DNA of 7,076 nucleotides from an uncultured Agathobacter sp. (GTDB lineage: Bacteria > Bacillota > Clostridia > Lachnospirales > Lachnospiraceae). The stretch lies in contig CAKRKX010000107.1 in the NCBI GenBank assembly GCA_934358675.1, positions 1-7,076 of the forward strand, read 5' to 3'. Under the pieces are notes generated by a model. The model was given only the letters and a program-made list of their open reading frames with translations. It made no database searches and was not told the DNA's origin. Made by a program: the position numbers and the translations under genes. Below, one piece after another: positions 6,626 through 7,076 of the stretch (positions are counted from its first letter, which is position 1; the number at the start of each line of letters is the position of its first letter).

Positions 6626-6661
6626 AAAAAACACATTAGGAGTATCACATCTTATGATAAG
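6617..6661. repeat. Paired palindromes TTATCATAA and TTATGATAA around the LUD promoter and ribosome binding site
   Basis: TTTTATCATAAAA (6617-6629) is a 13-bp palindrome centred on C6623 and covers the -10 of the plus-strand promoter. CTTATGATAAG (6651-6661) is an 11-bp palindrome centred on G6656 that runs into the ribosome binding site. Their 9-bp cores are also perfect inverted repeats of each other, with centres 33 bp (about three helical turns) apart. Since transcription should begin between them, a protein operator is more likely than an RNA hairpin. Confidence 0.5.
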
Positions 6662-6666
6662 GAGGT
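6659..6666 (+). promoter_or_regulatory. Ribosome binding site of the LUD-domain gene
   Basis: AAGGAGGT is a near-perfect Shine-Dalgarno sequence, 6 bases before the ATG at 6673. It fixes the start and marks the gene as strongly translated. Confidence 0.85.
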
Positions 6667-6672
6667 TTTACA

Positions 6673-7076
6673 ATGACCGTAAAAGAACAATATAACAAAA
6701 CTCTGGCAGATACACTGATCCAGAATCTCAAGAAACGCCAGATCGAAGGATTCTATTGCGCAACCATAGAAGAAGCCAAAGCCAAGGCACTCTCCTTCGT
6801 TGCAGAATGTGCAACCGTTGCATTCGGAGGTTCCATGACACTCGCAGAAAGCGGTATCCTGGATGCGCTCCGCGCCAAAAGCGACATTCATCTGATTGAC
6901 CGCAACAATGCAAAGACCCCGGAAGAAACAAAGCAGATGTACCGTGACGCCTTCTCCGCCGACACTTACTTTATGAGTACCAATGCAATCACCCTCGACG
7001 GTGAACTCATCAATATCGACGGCAATGGCAACCGTGTCGCTGCACTCATCTACGGACCGGATCAGGTAATTATCAT
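6673..7076 (+). CDS. LUD-domain protein (LutC/DUF162-like), 3' end outside the window
   Basis: An uninterrupted frame of 134 codons runs from ATG at 6673 to the window edge. The visible part begins MTVKEQYNKTLADTLIQNLK and contains FGGSMTLAESG (51-61) and the pair STNAITLDGE (102-111) and INIDGNGNRVAAL (113-125), the hallmark of the short LUD (DUF162) proteins common in Clostridia, usually a little over 200 residues. About two-thirds of the protein should therefore be present. LUD proteins include LutB and LutC, which take part in lactate oxidation, but many short single-domain members are uncharacterised and no lutA or lutB is visible, so a lactate role is only a family-level guess. There is no signal peptide or membrane segment, so the protein should be cytoplasmic. 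It is transcribed divergently from the ABC exporter, with overlapping promoters. Confidence 0.9.
   Translation, partial: MTVKEQYNKTLADTLIQNLKKRQIEGFYCATIEEAKAKALSFVAECATVAFGGSMTLAESGILDALRAKSDIHLIDRNNAKTPEETKQMYRDAFSADTYFMSTNAITLDGELINIDGNGNRVAALIYGPDQVII

Noticed and set aside
6652..6891. Minus-strand cysteine-rich frame of 79 residues
   Set aside because: It is antisense to the LUD gene, whose frame carries recognisable family motifs and a perfect ribosome binding site.

Overview
The window looks like chromosome from a gut-type Clostridia, most likely Lachnospiraceae. This rests on moderate GC, strong AGGAGG-type ribosome binding sites, TTGACA/TATAAT-type promoters, and the gene content: an NfnAB-type electron-bifurcating transhydrogenase, a short LUD-domain protein, and a CobW-type GTPase joined to a DUF1980-like tail. 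No phage, insertion sequence, CRISPR, tRNA or rRNA signal was seen. The genus cannot be fixed from the sequence alone.

Layout, left to right: bases 1-139 hold nothing I can name. Next come nfnB (140-1525) and nfnA (1525-2415), both on the minus strand. They are coupled through a TAATG overlap and read from a good promoter at 2467-2495. Then follow two minus-strand G3E/COG0523 GTPases that form an operon. The promoter-proximal one (3497-4660) is a canonical GCICC metallochaperone with a long His/Asp/Glu-rich insert. The distal one (2529-3473) has a CobW-like GTPase domain whose usual C-terminal domain appears to be replaced by a DUF1980-like (YcgQ C-terminal) domain. Upstream lies a minus-strand ABC exporter half-transporter (4782-6512). 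On the plus strand, a LUD-domain protein (6673 to the window edge) runs off the right end.

Function: NfnAB couples NADH, ferredoxin and NADPH pools, as expected in a fermenting anaerobe. The two GTPases look like a metal (probably zinc) handling unit, with a His-rich metal-buffering chaperone followed by a partner whose tail resembles a permease-associated protein. This is the least conventional part of the window. The ABC exporter and the LUD gene are divergent, and their predicted promoters use the same 7-bp TTGTCAA element read on opposite strands. Inverted repeats sit at three of the four promoter regions. They are candidate operators, but no regulator gene is visible in the window.
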